A stretch of 43,122 nucleotides of DNA from an uncultured Odoribacter sp. (GCA_910589025.1 CAJURM010000024.1:1-43122); one strand, 5' to 3'; positions 26,701 through 35,273 are shown, counted from the stretch's first letter. Numbers and translations are program-made. The notes: generated by a model from the letters alone, not told the origin.

Positions 26701-29700
26701 TGTCCGGTCATATTCCAAAACATAATATACTCCGTTTTCAGTTGAAGGCAAACGAAGAATGTAATCATTGCCTGCAACACATTGCAAACCCGTATCCGCT
26801 AAACCGGGACGCTCCGGAACAGGCAAGAGTTGTATATAAACAGAATCTTTTTCCGTGATTCCTCCGCTGGTGACCGCATAATGCAAATAACCGTCCGTAT
26901 CCTTCCGGTAATTCCTGAGCCATTGCCCCACGGCTATCTCCTGACCGTTTTCATACCATTTCGCCGTATAATCTCCCGTTCCGCCGTCATACCACCCGAA
27001 AAGGTTCAAGGAATCAGTGGTACAAAGCCGGATCGTATCTACGGATGTCAGTTGGTCTTCCAGACGGATATCCACTTTCAGGGGCGTACCCGTCACAATT
27101 ACATTTATCAACGCCCGTTGTTCACACCCGCCCTCTTTTACGGTAACGGTAAACGATTCACCGCTCTGCAAGGGGACAGTTTGCACCGTTGCCTCGTTAT
27201 TCGCCCCGGAAATCTTAGCGGCAGGCTGCCACTCAATAACCGGAGAGGATGCCCCCGTAATGTTTACATGCAATGTTGCCTGCTCACCGTTAGCTATTGT
27301 CATCGGCGATACGACACTAATCGTAAACTTGCTTTTACGGATTTCAACCGTATCCGACAGAACGGAACAATGCAACGGCGTACGGTCTGTTGCCTGCACG
27401 TAATATATTTTCTCCTCGGAAGGTACATCAATCGTCAATCGTCCGCTTACTCCGGAAAAACGTCCGAACGTATCCACCGGACTTTCTTCATAAATCACAT
27501 AATCCAGATCATTTCTCAATCCGTTTATTTCAATGCGGTGAAGAGAAGTATCCCCCTCGCAATAGATGTCATTTCCTGTCAGGACCGGACGCGCAACGGT
27601 CTGCTCTTTCACCTGCACGGTGTTGCTTTCCCCGCTTTCACATCCCCATTGATTCACAGCATATACCGAATAATAACCGGCTTTCAGACTGTTCCATTCC
27701 GGCTGTGTCGTAATGCTGCCCGGGCGCTGGTGGTTATTGAGCAACACATAAGACGTATTGGCTTCCGGCTGTTCCACCTGCAATTTCACATAACTTGCCG
27801 TACCGGCACAATAAACCGTGTCACCCGCCGGTTTCAATACGGGCAGAACAGGCAACTCCCTTCCTGACACATTTACCAATCCCTTCATCGTCTCCCGGCA
27901 GCCGCTGATTCTGTTTTCTGCCACAACTTTATAATCGCCCTCCTGCAATCCGCTCCACACCAACGTATCTCCGGTACCGGGACGTCCGGCACTCACCACC
28001 TCATCCCTTGTCGGAGTCACTTTATACAAAGTGTAAATGATGTCCGCATTGTCTTCACTGCCTGACAACGTCAGTTCCGCCCCACGGCTCCCCCTGCAAA
28101 AAGATTTCGTCAGTTTTAAATCATAAACCACCGGCGCAATATCCCCCTGTATCGTTACGTTTCCCGGCATACGGAATTCGCAATGATCCTCATCGTCTTC
28201 ACCTGTGACATAATAACTACCCGCCAAATTGTTTTTAAATACTACCGGATTGCCCGCCGGTCTCACGTCTTTTCCGTGAATCATGGCTACGACGACATCG
28301 TTCCGGTACAAACGGTAGAGGGTCGACGTGTCCGAGCCATTCAAAGTAATGACCACCCCGGAATCCGCATTCATACAATAGCGTCCCGAACCTTCCAATC
28401 GGAAAGTATCGGGATGGGTCACCCGGATTTCGGCACATTTCCTCTGCGCCGGATTACAGCCATTATGAATCTCACAACAATATACCCCGGCAGTATCCAC
28501 AGTAACGTCTTTCAACTGGAGCGTATTGGAATAGCCGTCTGCTATGATCCGCCCACTATGTGTCCACGTAAAACGGATTGGAGCTGTCCCAGTCGTTTGT
28601 ACAGAAATAGCCTGATTTACCCCCTGGCACAAAGTCATGTCCACAAGGTTTCCCTCATTCAGGACAAACCGGGCAGGTTGGGGCACCGTCAGGCGGAAAT
28701 TGCCCTGTATGTTTTCGCCGCATTCGTTGTAAAGATGCAAGGTGTAAACACCCGCCTCCGCCGGCGTGACACTATCCATAGCCAATGTTGCAGTGGTACT
28801 GCCGTTAATTCGTACCGCATCGTCTTTCACCGGCACGCCATTCAGATACCAGCGCATACTGTCTACCGCCTGTGTAGTGAGGACATCCGCTTTCAGCTTT
28901 AAATCCGTACCTTCACAGTATTTTCCTTCGGAGTTGATGACATCGCTCTCCACATAAATTCCCTTTAGAGAGATGGATGCTTTATCATGTACCGTTACGT
29001 TCCGGGAGTCACTCACAACCGGAGGCAAACAGTAAGAATTATCCACATGGCAGGTATACAATCCGGCATCTTCCACCCGCATTACTTTCTTCAACACCGG
29101 TCCGGTGTAAACAGTCTTTTCCCCGTTCCGATACCACACATAATTCATCGTACCCGTCCCTGCGGTCAGTTTCACCTGTAAAGTCAGTGATTCTCCGGCA
29201 CACAACGTTGTATCGGAACCAATCATTTCTATTTCCGGTTTTTCTTCTATCACTACCCGGATCAGATGGCTCGTATCGCCTCCGCAATGATTCTCCACCA
29301 CCCAGACATAGTATTCACCATCGTGCGATTTATCCATATCGGGAAGCAGAACGTGCTGACCGGTACGCCCAATGTCCTGCAATTCATACCCCAAAGGATT
29401 GGACGAACTGAAAACCACTTTTTTCAGGGAAGAGGTGTAGGTACCTCCACCACCGATTTCCACCCGGAATTCTGCCGTTCCGTTTTCACACACATGGATT
29501 ACCGTATCGTTAGAAAGCACATAGGCCGGCACATCCACAGGCAGGAAGGTGCTGTCGGTAATCGTGCCACACTCATTGGTTACCTCTACTTTATATAATC
29601 CCTCCGCAGACTCACTCTCCATTCCCACGGTAATACCTGCCCCATCGTACTCTTCTCCCGTCAATAACACTCCGTCTTTATACCATTTATAGGTCAGTTC

Positions 29701-31791
29701 CTTGTTGTTCAGCGAAGCCACATATACCGCCAGTTCCGCAGGCTTGCCGTACAGACACTGTTCCCAATCCCGATTGAGTTTCGTAATCAATACGGGTCTT
29801 CCCCCTACACTGACGCCGAACGTATCGGAAACTTGTTCCCCGCATTCGTTGGATACTTCACAAATATAAAGTCCCTCGTCCTCGACAACCGGAGGATTGA
29901 ATTTCAGTACGGCAGTCCCCAAGCCCGACACATGGCTGCCGGCAGAGGGAACAAATACCTCAAACTGGTGATCCACCATCTTTTTCCAGGTATAACTCAG
30001 TCCGCTTCCCTCCGCATCCACGAACAACATGACGCTGTCTTCGGCACATCCCGCAATATCCCCGCTGCTCTGGTCGATAATCCGGGGATGCAGGCACGAC
30101 TGGGCATACCCGTCCTGTTTGCCGCTTTTGTAACCTCCTCCGGATTTCACCAATACCCGACAACTGTCTTCCGCCATACAACCGTTTTTATTCATCCGGG
30201 CATATACCGTAAATTCATCCACCACAGGTCCGTAAACAAAAGGCAGGATAGAGGTTTGAGAACGGATAAGATCCGTCCCTACATACCAATCTAAGTTCAC
30301 GGTATCGGATGTCGTTGCACGAATATCGGTCATAGCCCCCTCGGTGGTGTAATAATCAAAAGGCAAGTCCACCTGCGGTCGGTAGACAACGACACGAACG
30401 GTATCGTATGTGGTACACTGTTCGTTGGAAACCGATACTACATAATTCTGTGTAGCAGAAGGTACTGTAGTGACAACTGACGTATCACTCTTTCCGGAAA
30501 CTCCGATCCAGGAGTATTTATATGTTGCTCCTGTCGGGCGCCCCACCTCGCTATCGCGGGCATCCAGAACAATAGAATCGCCGTAACATATAATAATGCC
30601 ATCTGCAGGAGAGCCGATGTGGGCTTCGGGATAAGGCACTACTTTCAAGTGAACAGGCTCCGCCATTTTCATCGAATCGTTGCGTAAATCCGTCACTTCA
30701 CAATAGTAATATCCGGTATCCGCCACGGTAAGATTATTCAAGGTCAGGACTGTGGTATCCGTCCCGAGACTCACCGGGGGCGTCCCTTTCTTTTTCCACT
30801 GATAACGGTATACACTCGTCCCTTTGGTTTTGATAGTAAACGTCGTGGTACCGCCTTCACACACGACCGTTTCGCCGGTAATCGTACCGGGCTCAAAATA
30901 GATAGCTGACTCCGCATAACCATCCTGCCGCCCGCTCCGATAACTATCTGAGGAACGCACAATCACTTTCACCCGGTCTGAAATTTCAGCTCCCTTAAAC
31001 TCTCCCACGGCTTCGTATTCCGTTGTAACAGCTGGAGCCTCGGTGATGGATAACCCCATTCCGAGATTTACCCGACTGCCCCCCGGTACCAAGCGATACC
31101 AGGTTATCCGGCTTAGGTTTGTGCGCGCAGTCAATTGGACAGAAGTTCCCTGGGTAATATAGATATCCGGTCCCACGTCCAGAACCATCTGTACAACATT
31201 GACCTTCTTGGTCTTCGTATCCGTACAAACACCTCCGTTGGTTCCGGTAACCGTATAGATCATTGTCTGACGCGGACGAACCGTCATAGTGTCCGTGGAA
31301 GCTCCCGTACTCCATTGGTATTTCTCAGCACCGGAAGCCGTCAGTTTCACAGGCTCCCCCGCAGCCACCGTGTCAGCAGTCGAAACGATGGAAACTGTGG
31401 GTTTTATCACTACTTTCAGGTCTATCGTATCGGAATATTTTTTCACCCCGGACATCAAGTCCGTGACCTCACAATAATATTTGGAAGCATGGCTTTGCTG
31501 TATGCCGTCTATTTTCAAAACAGAAGTATCTGACAACGACAGTGAAGGAGCATTCATTTTGACCCATTTGTAAGCATACACACTGGTCCCCGTCACTTTT
31601 ATCTGCCAGTTTTTTATATCCCCGACACACACGAGGGTATCTCCGGTAATCTTACTTACCGTAAAGTTAATCGGCGATAAAGCCGCTCCGTCCTGCGTGC
31701 TACTTCTGTATGTCCCCGGACTCTTTGTCTGCGCATAACTCCCCACCGTCACCACCATCCATAGCACAAAAACACATACTTTCCTTAACAT
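17764..31791 (-). CDS. Giant secreted multi-domain adhesin with Ig-like modules (4675 residues)
   Basis: A single uninterrupted 14-kb reading frame. Residues 1-20 (MLRKVCVFVLWMVVTVGSYA) are a signal peptide. The N-terminal third contains Ig-like modules ending in YYCEVTD, GLYICEVSNECG or GLYTCHVDNSYC, and three copies of a YRSGxQDGYAxS motif (about residues 28, 285, 550). The middle has many 80-100-residue modules with a YC-G ... Y-LYRN ... GTG ... G-Y-V-A ... GC pattern. Ig-type modules return near residues 3300-3700. The C-terminus has RHRNHLGVMTNRLYRF and a dockerin-like calcium loop, DINLDGCVDWPGWNGT. No T9SS C-terminal domain or lipobox is visible, so the anchoring route is unclear. It starts 44 bases after paralog 1, with no promoter between, so the two are probably one transcript. 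A surface adhesion role is inferred. Confidence 0.88.
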   Translation of the reverse strand: MLRKVCVFVLWMVVTVGSYAQTKSPGTYRSSTQDGAALSPINFTVSKITGDTLVCVGDIKNWQIKVTGTSVYAYKWVKMNAPSLSLSDTSVLKIDGIQQSHASKYYCEVTDLMSGVKKYSDTIDLKVVIKPTVSIVSTADTVAAGEPVKLTASGAEKYQWSTGASTDTMTVRPRQTMIYTVTGTNGGVCTDTKTKKVNVVQMVLDVGPDIYITQGTSVQLTARTNLSRITWYRLVPGGSRVNLGMGLSITEAPAVTTEYEAVGEFKGAEISDRVKVIVRSSDSYRSGRQDGYAESAIYFEPGTITGETVVCEGGTTTFTIKTKGTSVYRYQWKKKGTPPVSLGTDTTVLTLNNLTVADTGYYYCEVTDLRNDSMKMAEPVHLKVVPYPEAHIGSPADGIIICYGDSIVLDARDSEVGRPTGATYKYSWIGVSGKSDTSVVTTVPSATQNYVVSVSNEQCTTYDTVRVVVYRPQVDLPFDYYTTEGAMTDIRATTSDTVNLDWYVGTDLIRSQTSILPFVYGPVVDEFTVYARMNKNGCMAEDSCRVLVKSGGGYKSGKQDGYAQSCLHPRIIDQSSGDIAGCAEDSVMLFVDAEGSGLSYTWKKMVDHQFEVFVPSAGSHVSGLGTAVLKFNPPVVEDEGLYICEVSNECGEQVSDTFGVSVGGRPVLITKLNRDWEQCLYGKPAELAVYVASLNNKELTYKWYKDGVLLTGEEYDGAGITVGMESESAEGLYKVEVTNECGTITDSTFLPVDVPAYVLSNDTVIHVCENGTAEFRVEIGGGGTYTSSLKKVVFSSSNPLGYELQDIGRTGQHVLLPDMDKSHDGEYYVWVVENHCGGDTSHLIRVVIEEKPEIEMIGSDTTLCAGESLTLQVKLTAGTGTMNYVWYRNGEKTVYTGPVLKKVMRVEDAGLYTCHVDNSYCLPPVVSDSRNVTVHDKASISLKGIYVESDVINSEGKYCEGTDLKLKADVLTTQAVDSMRWYLNGVPVKDDAVRINGSTTATLAMDSVTPAEAGVYTLHLYNECGENIQGNFRLTVPQPARFVLNEGNLVDMTLCQGVNQAISVQTTGTAPIRFTWTHSGRIIADGYSNTLQLKDVTVDTAGVYCCEIHNGCNPAQRKCAEIRVTHPDTFRLEGSGRYCMNADSGVVITLNGSDTSTLYRLYRNDVVVAMIHGKDVRPAGNPVVFKNNLAGSYYVTGEDDEDHCEFRMPGNVTIQGDIAPVVYDLKLTKSFCRGSRGAELTLSGSEDNADIIYTLYKVTPTRDEVVSAGRPGTGDTLVWSGLQEGDYKVVAENRISGCRETMKGLVNVSGRELPVLPVLKPAGDTVYCAGTASYVKLQVEQPEANTSYVLLNNHQRPGSITTQPEWNSLKAGYYSVYAVNQWGCESGESNTVQVKEQTVARPVLTGNDIYCEGDTSLHRIEINGLRNDLDYVIYEESPVDTFGRFSGVSGRLTIDVPSEEKIYYVQATDRTPLHCSVLSDTVEIRKSKFTISVVSPMTIANGEQATLHVNITGASSPVIEWQPAAKISGANNEATVQTVPLQSGESFTVTVKEGGCEQRALINVIVTGTPLKVDIRLEDQLTSVDTIRLCTTDSLNLFGWYDGGTGDYTAKWYENGQEIAVGQWLRNYRKDTDGYLHYAVTSGGITEKDSVYIQLLPVPERPGLADTGLQCVAGNDYILRLPSTENGVYYVLEYDRTGSGIYQELTATQQVGTGNPLTFTVANIAGLTGYYRLKAVKTNAYGECAVHSSVQEVRVGPKAYTVSESETYCRGEKEQDTIYLSGSQSGVSYWVERRPNLPLLPVLQGVDTEPQLFTGNYGTGTYVVKAKLGDCETEMEDSVVINVKNSPADRPLFGTGSYCVDAGETPVTIGVKNGEAGVRYTLYRNRNGLISAEATAMGPGNIVFGTTYRNIGEYYVVAKREDTGCEKILTDRIFIGNTPVPFNIAGDACFPMGSTDNQSTVKAWNAQAGVRYKLYAVNGGYVGTLGNFYRDTVYYTGVLPKGKYVVKAEVGSCRLQAPDTVTICEILEPFTIVGDTLFCDVSDDSGVSIGLDSTQAGVKYILQRKEDLTGNYVNVEPEVSMIGTGYPQRFNGLHKTGTYRVLADNGMQLVMNGELEVKAKLSPDYRTPLSFTGNVCADSVVTIKFPTQNNAEYELYFNAVPATGYALLTGDGSVMGWTLNTAQYGTYKIKATLGDCQAVFPLDIKAGHYPDEVKLDGDTLICANVTGELYLDHYQADVVYTLYSTSGDTLGTGKVTAGRYTFTNVPPDSTYYVVAADGLCVHRSNYHTIDSMPATHLLPGFGLDYSACTVADSGWIALSGMSASQEYVIHSASLANPIEVSRMNGDITVKPLPLGEYCLTVRDTNSECPTRDSCVVLREEAPVDSIIGDFTYCGTDDSVSLRLSGVTSGAEYVLCTSDMTALDTLAAGKDRFDGPYRAGLYVLQKQRKGVFPGCIAYDTVRVYHRDEPVRNLTVEIKEGASCASDSLTFSLPLSENGVNYVLQQIKGLTISSLDTVLGTGGSVDFGKRQYVAGSYRVYAEYQGGGCGLYLDTTLQITDKPADVTITDCVDCMSGGVSLGGCAITLSNMKREVRYILYKETGDVAVDTLFGPGNKGFNPQIAGKYYVEAENLQTGCRAIMTYRPEIISRPAPTLYPVVTACSEKAEIKVTGSDGDSVKYTLYRYNVIQRGDTLRGTGSALSFGVKEIPGIYKVWAESGNGCGVWLPDSVTIYNQLDTCHLRQEGSYCFGQAGRVQLKYGCSVTGWNYYLTKGLLRSDTLAGNSGNPTLVWDTVGGSGIASGTYYLHAHNHCKDTILTSLAVTTDNVPLSQTLLGQDLFCGNEGFDIWLASSEAGVEYRLVIELRGQETPVGQAVGVTTGQQLQIVPAAGGRYAVAGRYKVYGKFKGSDCEVLVAEKYFAAGTVPETKQLVGQDVCMTNGVADSLVLSVSSRQAGINYYLYSLPGQALVDSLTSSYRPAPELQFSAQTQVGCYGAYAVNPADGCRKQLEGSYCLGYPPVIYPVENPGDTVRLCQGESYRLHLANSEAGVKYYLLQNGTEIGGPYYGPGRLETDSVFQSGIYRIKAENGCTEMMSDSVIVKVSPVPPLRLAEVRYCEGGEGKQITLNAPTLTDAEYTLILPNGTVAETLPGTGSNLVFTDLQTDSGYYHVVARNIHTGCMSRDSVQMIIDSLPLPFVLSGVPNNYICWEGTSSLELSGSQERVRYVLYRNDTVVSEKFGTGKPLTFDKIRKPGIYRVEGYFTDKYACMSPMANLVTMIQADSIRRFNLTGNKISYCYTDDAKGRLTLDGSKTGIDYELYKDGQPTGQILPGTGGGLEWNGLEGKPCDECRNDNDGYEYYVVGRDPVSGCERPMKGTYKIIEEADVHITYFHPNKDIYICQDSSVDFTVIADGCRLNYRWYQKDGAGVTRLLKDSDEPYYQIISASPGNYGKYWCEVSNSCATVEETGAMEVKVRRKMELKPNRDISVCDGTIQTVRMEAVYYATAYEWYKLGDTTLLGTEQVLELPDATAEMAGKYVCVASNECYTLTDTCELKIGLPPSLTIVKAKTDTLCKGSFYEMEVSSTDTVKWYRNGVYTGYDGLKYTIPAVDLVDEGHYSVQVVSGCFAIWEDISDLYVDDTVRVEGLTPDSLVLCEGRMANLYIITNPSDRVSYRWEYVDGGVRTIGTDANIEYGPLSASNTAYTFRVWYTNKCPQWDLQDPTKPANYRQVRIRVNERAEVEDPVREIVVCAESDRDTVIRIKHDNRPGMLYSWHFYDYQNDTLPVASNADTVCIPLLTKNSGYYFCRVNNGCEIIATNACWLRVDTVPVLQNNLPLVDTVCEGAKYELSLSSTGGSLNYDWMIRYKTGLTESLGHNFMPDYSSTGQVVINPMTPVYDSAHIWCHVYNHCDSSGVYSDTLLLRVHTYSEISISADTLRLCGNTPGRFVVKLDKGDLPWSYSYRLESGAEIFRENLTQREDTLLLSASGTYHIVSVVDGPGCLRTHDLPSFHLLLSPRPVLGFGHSQRVCFGDTVSVDIHVEDGTGPWLVKIVDRLTGGDLASEICGPDGLLMYGRDTVVHFMADKSAVYQGNYLKDMNSSCTGLLPDTVVTVRVDTPAHISFVSGPWIVGACLEHVNLRQEVLKPFIDNQANPLPDDLGHFYVNDDDRGLDGNLQKGDLHGDTCYRVYCAYTDTLGCQVRSDEVRVCVDSLPSGEIVSSSVSCGSVAFDLKLQLRPAGRIDSLVLLQKRYKKGGTVDVAQLSFSKSQGQIPANGLFQLRVDWGDVGGADSCLVYEVQGIWDIHGCWVVPDVSQAWYRDTIWRHVDPKVDVLVRHTESDTFTINSHEENLSVGDSLQVKVVLTEGQPLWSLPALGINSIVGMDTVFWLKDTGTYWFIPRDVACDRQGDAPWYDLTLTRLDTGYFRGKVFLEGVFDENNMSMAWGNDCNWGRLRDSLRLPSSLPLLPAGLNVIDWIEVELRISYGDPIDSIARMTKPSYFVTRDSCLVLSDGHLADRWTGDTVVGIRNAHGGGANQRYVALRHRNHLGVMTNRLYRFVNNAHKANSAYIDFTDTVNIYRKNVSGGVLNNMNYHMTKKGSQGREVWLLAVGSLDSNYLVSLSDPNCVTLRDIFPSQLQGYRYDLLHDINLDGCVDWPGWNGTAQTDWLFVERNRRKYSEIRWR

Positions 31792-31835
31792 TATATCTAC
31801 ATTAAATCTTTCTCTTATCTACAACTATCACCTTT

Positions 31836-34800
31836 CTAATCTTTCAAACAACGATAGGAATAAGGGTAACTTGCCATTCCCATATACCTGCTTATAACAA
31901 CTTTTTGATTATCTTTATTAAGTTGTATTCTTACTCCATTATTATATCCGTCATTCTCCGTTGATCCATAAACTCCACCTACTTCTACCTGAGAATTACT
32001 GCACCCATATCCGTATCCTGCTAGAGACATATTCATTTTGCTTTTCATGTATTCTCCTGCCATACTTGTCCCTCCATAGGCATCTATAACTTCCTGCCAT
32101 TCACTGACCGATGGTAAATGCCATCCTGTTGGACAAAGTCCCTGTACACCACTCGGATTAGTAGCACTAGCCCCTGAACCATCCATCACCACGTTCCAAT
32201 AATAATGTACTCCGTATTTTTCCATATCTACCGGATTACCCACAGGACAATATTGAACATCTGTCCGCCTCAAGTTTTGTTTCATCCAACACTGACATCC
32301 AACCCTTACCACTGCATATTCATTTCCTTGAATATCGATTACAGAAGAAGGACACACCATATCATTATGTTCAATGCTTACAGATATTTGCCCTACATCA
32401 AAACACTCATCTATAGCATATTTAATTTGAATCACTCCATCAAATCCATTATTCCCTGCCACTCCAAAACTTCCCCTGGATATTCTATACACACTATTTT
32501 TCCCCTCCACTGATACTCCTTCCGTTAATTCTTGGTCATTATAAGACCAAGAAAAATTTCCTCCCGCTACAAAAGGAGACGCAATCACTTTTGCCGTTCC
32601 AACTTCTACACATTTATCTATAGATAAAACAGTAGAGCTTAATGAAAATCCAACATTAAGAAGTGTAACTTCTTTTTCTGCATACGCATCCCCAACTAAT
32701 GCAATCGCTTTCCGACGAAAAGTATAAGTTACAGTTGAAGCCGTTCCAACATTCTCCCAATTAAAATCCTCTAATGCTGCACTTTTTTCGTTCGGTATCA
32801 ATTCAAACTCCATACCTCCCGGACGTTTTACATACCACACATAACTTAAATCACAATCTGCCTGTGCATCTTGTACGCTATGTATGGTAATCAATCCCGG
32901 ACAAGTCGCATCACAACCAATTTCCCCCGGATTTACATTTCCATTCAAACTACGGACACCCCGGAAAGTAACACTACTATCCCGAAGCGTATTATTATAT
33001 GCCATCGTTACACTACGGTCTGAAACTCGTAACAAACTATCCGGAGAAGCGAAACTACCCCCACGAATACTCAAGGCCGTAGCATCATTACTACGATTCC
33101 AAGAAGTCAGTACATTATAATTACCATCAGCAGCTAACACCCCGTCCCCATGATGTTCATTTTTGGAAGAAGTCGTATTTAAGGAAGAACCTCCTGTCAC
33201 ACTGTAACACATCTCCCCTAAATTCCCGCTCAATTCCATGACACCATAAAAACTACCGCCACTCTGTTCCTGATTTGTAGAAGAGGTTCCAAAACTACCG
33301 CAACGGACAGGACCAAAAGAAGGTACTCCTGAATTGGCATTTGTATTCACATTGGCAGGAGATTCATTTTCTGTTCCAAGCGTTGAACCTAAAAGTCCTG
33401 ATTGTCCGCCAAGGGGAGCAATGGAAGCCGTATTCCACGCATATTCCCCAGAAATTACACGATTGGGTGTACGGCATGCCTTTTCGTATTCCAACTCACT
33501 CAGCGGACGCAAACCGCTCCAATCCAAATAAGCTAACATATCCGCCCCTGTCATATAATTACAGGCCAACGTTTGACCGTCATCTTTACTAAAGAAGGGT
33601 TCTGCCGGATTTAAATTACAACCGAAAACAGCAGGTTGAGAGGTACTCTTCCGGGAGAAAACAGCAATACCATTTCGACAAGAAGGACGCTTCGGATTAC
33701 CGAAAACATAATCACCTTTATTCAAATTATCCAAATTATTCCCAATACGATTTTTCTGCTGTGTATAACTGAGCATATTCAGGAAATTACAATACTGCTC
33801 CTGACTCAGTTCATATTTCATGATATAAAAGCCTTTGTATCCCTTCGGATAAGCCACAGGAATCTGGAGTTTCTCAGTAAGATTTTTTGAAATACCATAA
33901 TAAAGTAGAGATTCTGAATCTACCCATACAGCAGGCACATCATCCTCCCATAATCCAACATCATAAATAACCAAGTACCCACCTTTCTCACGAAACCGAT
34001 AATACTGATAAGCTCCCGGAGTGGTTATTTCATGCTTACTTAATGTCTGCCCCCAATCCGAACCACTTCCCTGCCATAGAATAGTCCAACTGTTTTTATC
34101 ATTACTGCCTTCTACAAGATAATCTGTCCCTGCATAATGCGTACGAATCGTAAAATAGTGCATCTTTTTCTGCATACCGAGGTCAATCATAAACCATTCA
34201 TCCGTTGTACCCGCAGAATGATAATGGCTACCCATATTATTATCTATGGCATTAATAGGCAATGAAACACTCTGATTTGTATGAATAGATGAAGCCTCCA
34301 GATTCTTATAACCATTTAAACGTATCGGATTACGTTCTGCAATGAACGCTTCATGAAAGCCAAGATTCGAAACCCCGTCGCCTAAATAATAAGCTCCGTA
34401 AGGAATCAATACCATCTCTATAGCACTAACAGCAAAATATACCTTCTTATCACTAATATCCGATGCACTCAATCCATTCAAAGACGCCTTCAAGGTCACA
34501 CGTTCTCCAGCAATATTAAACGCCCCCTTATTCTTTGGGTAAACAAAAGCTCCCACAACCTGATTGCCTGTATTCCCCGGATCAATTTCTAAAACAGAAG
34601 TTCCGGTTTGCTCACCACCTAAATACAAATGGCTCCACGCATCCGTACTCCCCTCTTTCTTGTACTTCACAAACAACCAAACAGCATCCCAGTTGAAATT
34701 ATCACGCCAAGAGTTATCCCAAGAAAGGGTAAATGTCAAGGATAAAGAATCCGATGAAGCATTCAACTGTACATCAGGCTCCCCACTGATTCGGACATTG

Positions 34801-34919
34801 TTTCCGTAAACAGCAGCCAGTTTTCCAATACACACATTCAATACAAACATCATCATCAATACCTTTTTAAAGAATCCGGCAGAAAATAAACAACCGGCTT
34901 TTTTTAATTTTCCGTCCAT
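31836..34919 (-). CDS. Surface protein paralog 1: discoidin-like, FGE-sulfatase and FISUMP domains
   Basis: The protein has 1027 residues. A long N-terminal signal region includes VLMMMFVLNVCIGKLAAVYG. Residues about 40-165 (NNVRISGEPDVQLNASSDSL) form a domain shared by all three paralogs. A discoidin (F5/8 type C)-like domain spans about 218-323 (AIDNNMGSHYHS, WFMIDLGMQKKMHYFTIRTHYAG, YYRFREKGG). An FGE-sulfatase/SUMF1-like domain spans about 363-660 (GFYIMKYELSQEQYCNFLNM, LDWSGLRPLSELEYEKACRTP, IRGGSFASP). The C-terminal FISUMP domain (about 870-1027) has GCQCWMKQNLR, CPTGWHLPSVSEW and YRCLKD. FGE and FISUMP folds serve binding roles in Bacteroidetes surface proteins; enzymatic activity is doubtful. 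The gene is preceded by invertible segment A and followed at 44 bases by the giant adhesin. Confidence 0.9.
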   Translation of the reverse strand: MDGKLKKAGCLFSAGFFKKVLMMMFVLNVCIGKLAAVYGNNVRISGEPDVQLNASSDSLSLTFTLSWDNSWRDNFNWDAVWLFVKYKKEGSTDAWSHLYLGGEQTGTSVLEIDPGNTGNQVVGAFVYPKNKGAFNIAGERVTLKASLNGLSASDISDKKVYFAVSAIEMVLIPYGAYYLGDGVSNLGFHEAFIAERNPIRLNGYKNLEASSIHTNQSVSLPINAIDNNMGSHYHSAGTTDEWFMIDLGMQKKMHYFTIRTHYAGTDYLVEGSNDKNSWTILWQGSGSDWGQTLSKHEITTPGAYQYYRFREKGGYLVIYDVGLWEDDVPAVWVDSESLLYYGISKNLTEKLQIPVAYPKGYKGFYIMKYELSQEQYCNFLNMLSYTQQKNRIGNNLDNLNKGDYVFGNPKRPSCRNGIAVFSRKSTSQPAVFGCNLNPAEPFFSKDDGQTLACNYMTGADMLAYLDWSGLRPLSELEYEKACRTPNRVISGEYAWNTASIAPLGGQSGLLGSTLGTENESPANVNTNANSGVPSFGPVRCGSFGTSSTNQEQSGGSFYGVMELSGNLGEMCYSVTGGSSLNTTSSKNEHHGDGVLAADGNYNVLTSWNRSNDATALSIRGGSFASPDSLLRVSDRSVTMAYNNTLRDSSVTFRGVRSLNGNVNPGEIGCDATCPGLITIHSVQDAQADCDLSYVWYVKRPGGMEFELIPNEKSAALEDFNWENVGTASTVTYTFRRKAIALVGDAYAEKEVTLLNVGFSLSSTVLSIDKCVEVGTAKVIASPFVAGGNFSWSYNDQELTEGVSVEGKNSVYRISRGSFGVAGNNGFDGVIQIKYAIDECFDVGQISVSIEHNDMVCPSSVIDIQGNEYAVVRVGCQCWMKQNLRRTDVQYCPVGNPVDMEKYGVHYYWNVVMDGSGASATNPSGVQGLCPTGWHLPSVSEWQEVIDAYGGTSMAGEYMKSKMNMSLAGYGYGCSNSQVEVGGVYGSTENDGYNNGVRIQLNKDNQKVVISRYMGMASYPYSYRCLKD

Positions 34920-35020
34920 CGCAAATGAATTTTAAGTTATCGCTTCTCATTTTTCCGCCTTTTTTCATCCCCAAAACACACGATAACCTAATCTCCATCT
35001 GCCCTGAACCGCTTTTTGTC

Positions 35021-35040
35021 ACATGCTTGATAAGCAGGTG
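35021..35040 (+). repeat. Left inverted repeat of segment A
   Basis: ACATGCTTGATAAGCAGGTG. It contains its own dyad TGCTT-GAT-AAGCA, as expected for a site bound by a recombinase dimer. It matches the reverse complement of 35274-35293 at 19 of 20 positions. Confidence 0.85.
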
Positions 35041-35044
35041 CTAC

Positions 35045-35064
35045 TTTAAATAATATTATTTAAA
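35045..35064. repeat. Perfect 20-bp AT palindrome inside segment A
   Basis: TTTAAATAATATTATTTAAA is its own reverse complement. It begins 5 bases inside the left inverted repeat and is conserved exactly at 38777-38796 in segment B. It may be an accessory protein-binding site. Confidence 0.8.
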
Positions 35065-35151
35065 TCAACTCAACGTATCTTCTTCTAACCTCTTGATAAC
35101 ACTCTTATTTTAAACCTTTTATCTTCCGTTTTTATTTTCGTTTTTTTATTA

Positions 35152-35159
35152 TACATTTG
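35152..35159 (+). promoter_or_regulatory. -7 box inside segment A, facing away from paralog 1
   Basis: TACATTTG matches TAnnTTTG; the -33 region is T-rich without a full TTTG. The downstream nested hairpin (TAGATG/CATCTA at 35168-35207 enclosing TTAAGA/TCTTAA at 35176-35194) would form the 5' end of the transcript. No TAnnTTTG occurs on the minus strand inside the segment. Confidence 0.65.
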
Positions 35160-35273
35160 CACCCGTATAGATGAATTAAGATTTCAGTTCTTAAAAATTT
35201 ACATCTATTCTACTGTTTGTTCTTTTTCATTTTTACAAAAACACGATAATATCCAACCATTTACCACATATAT

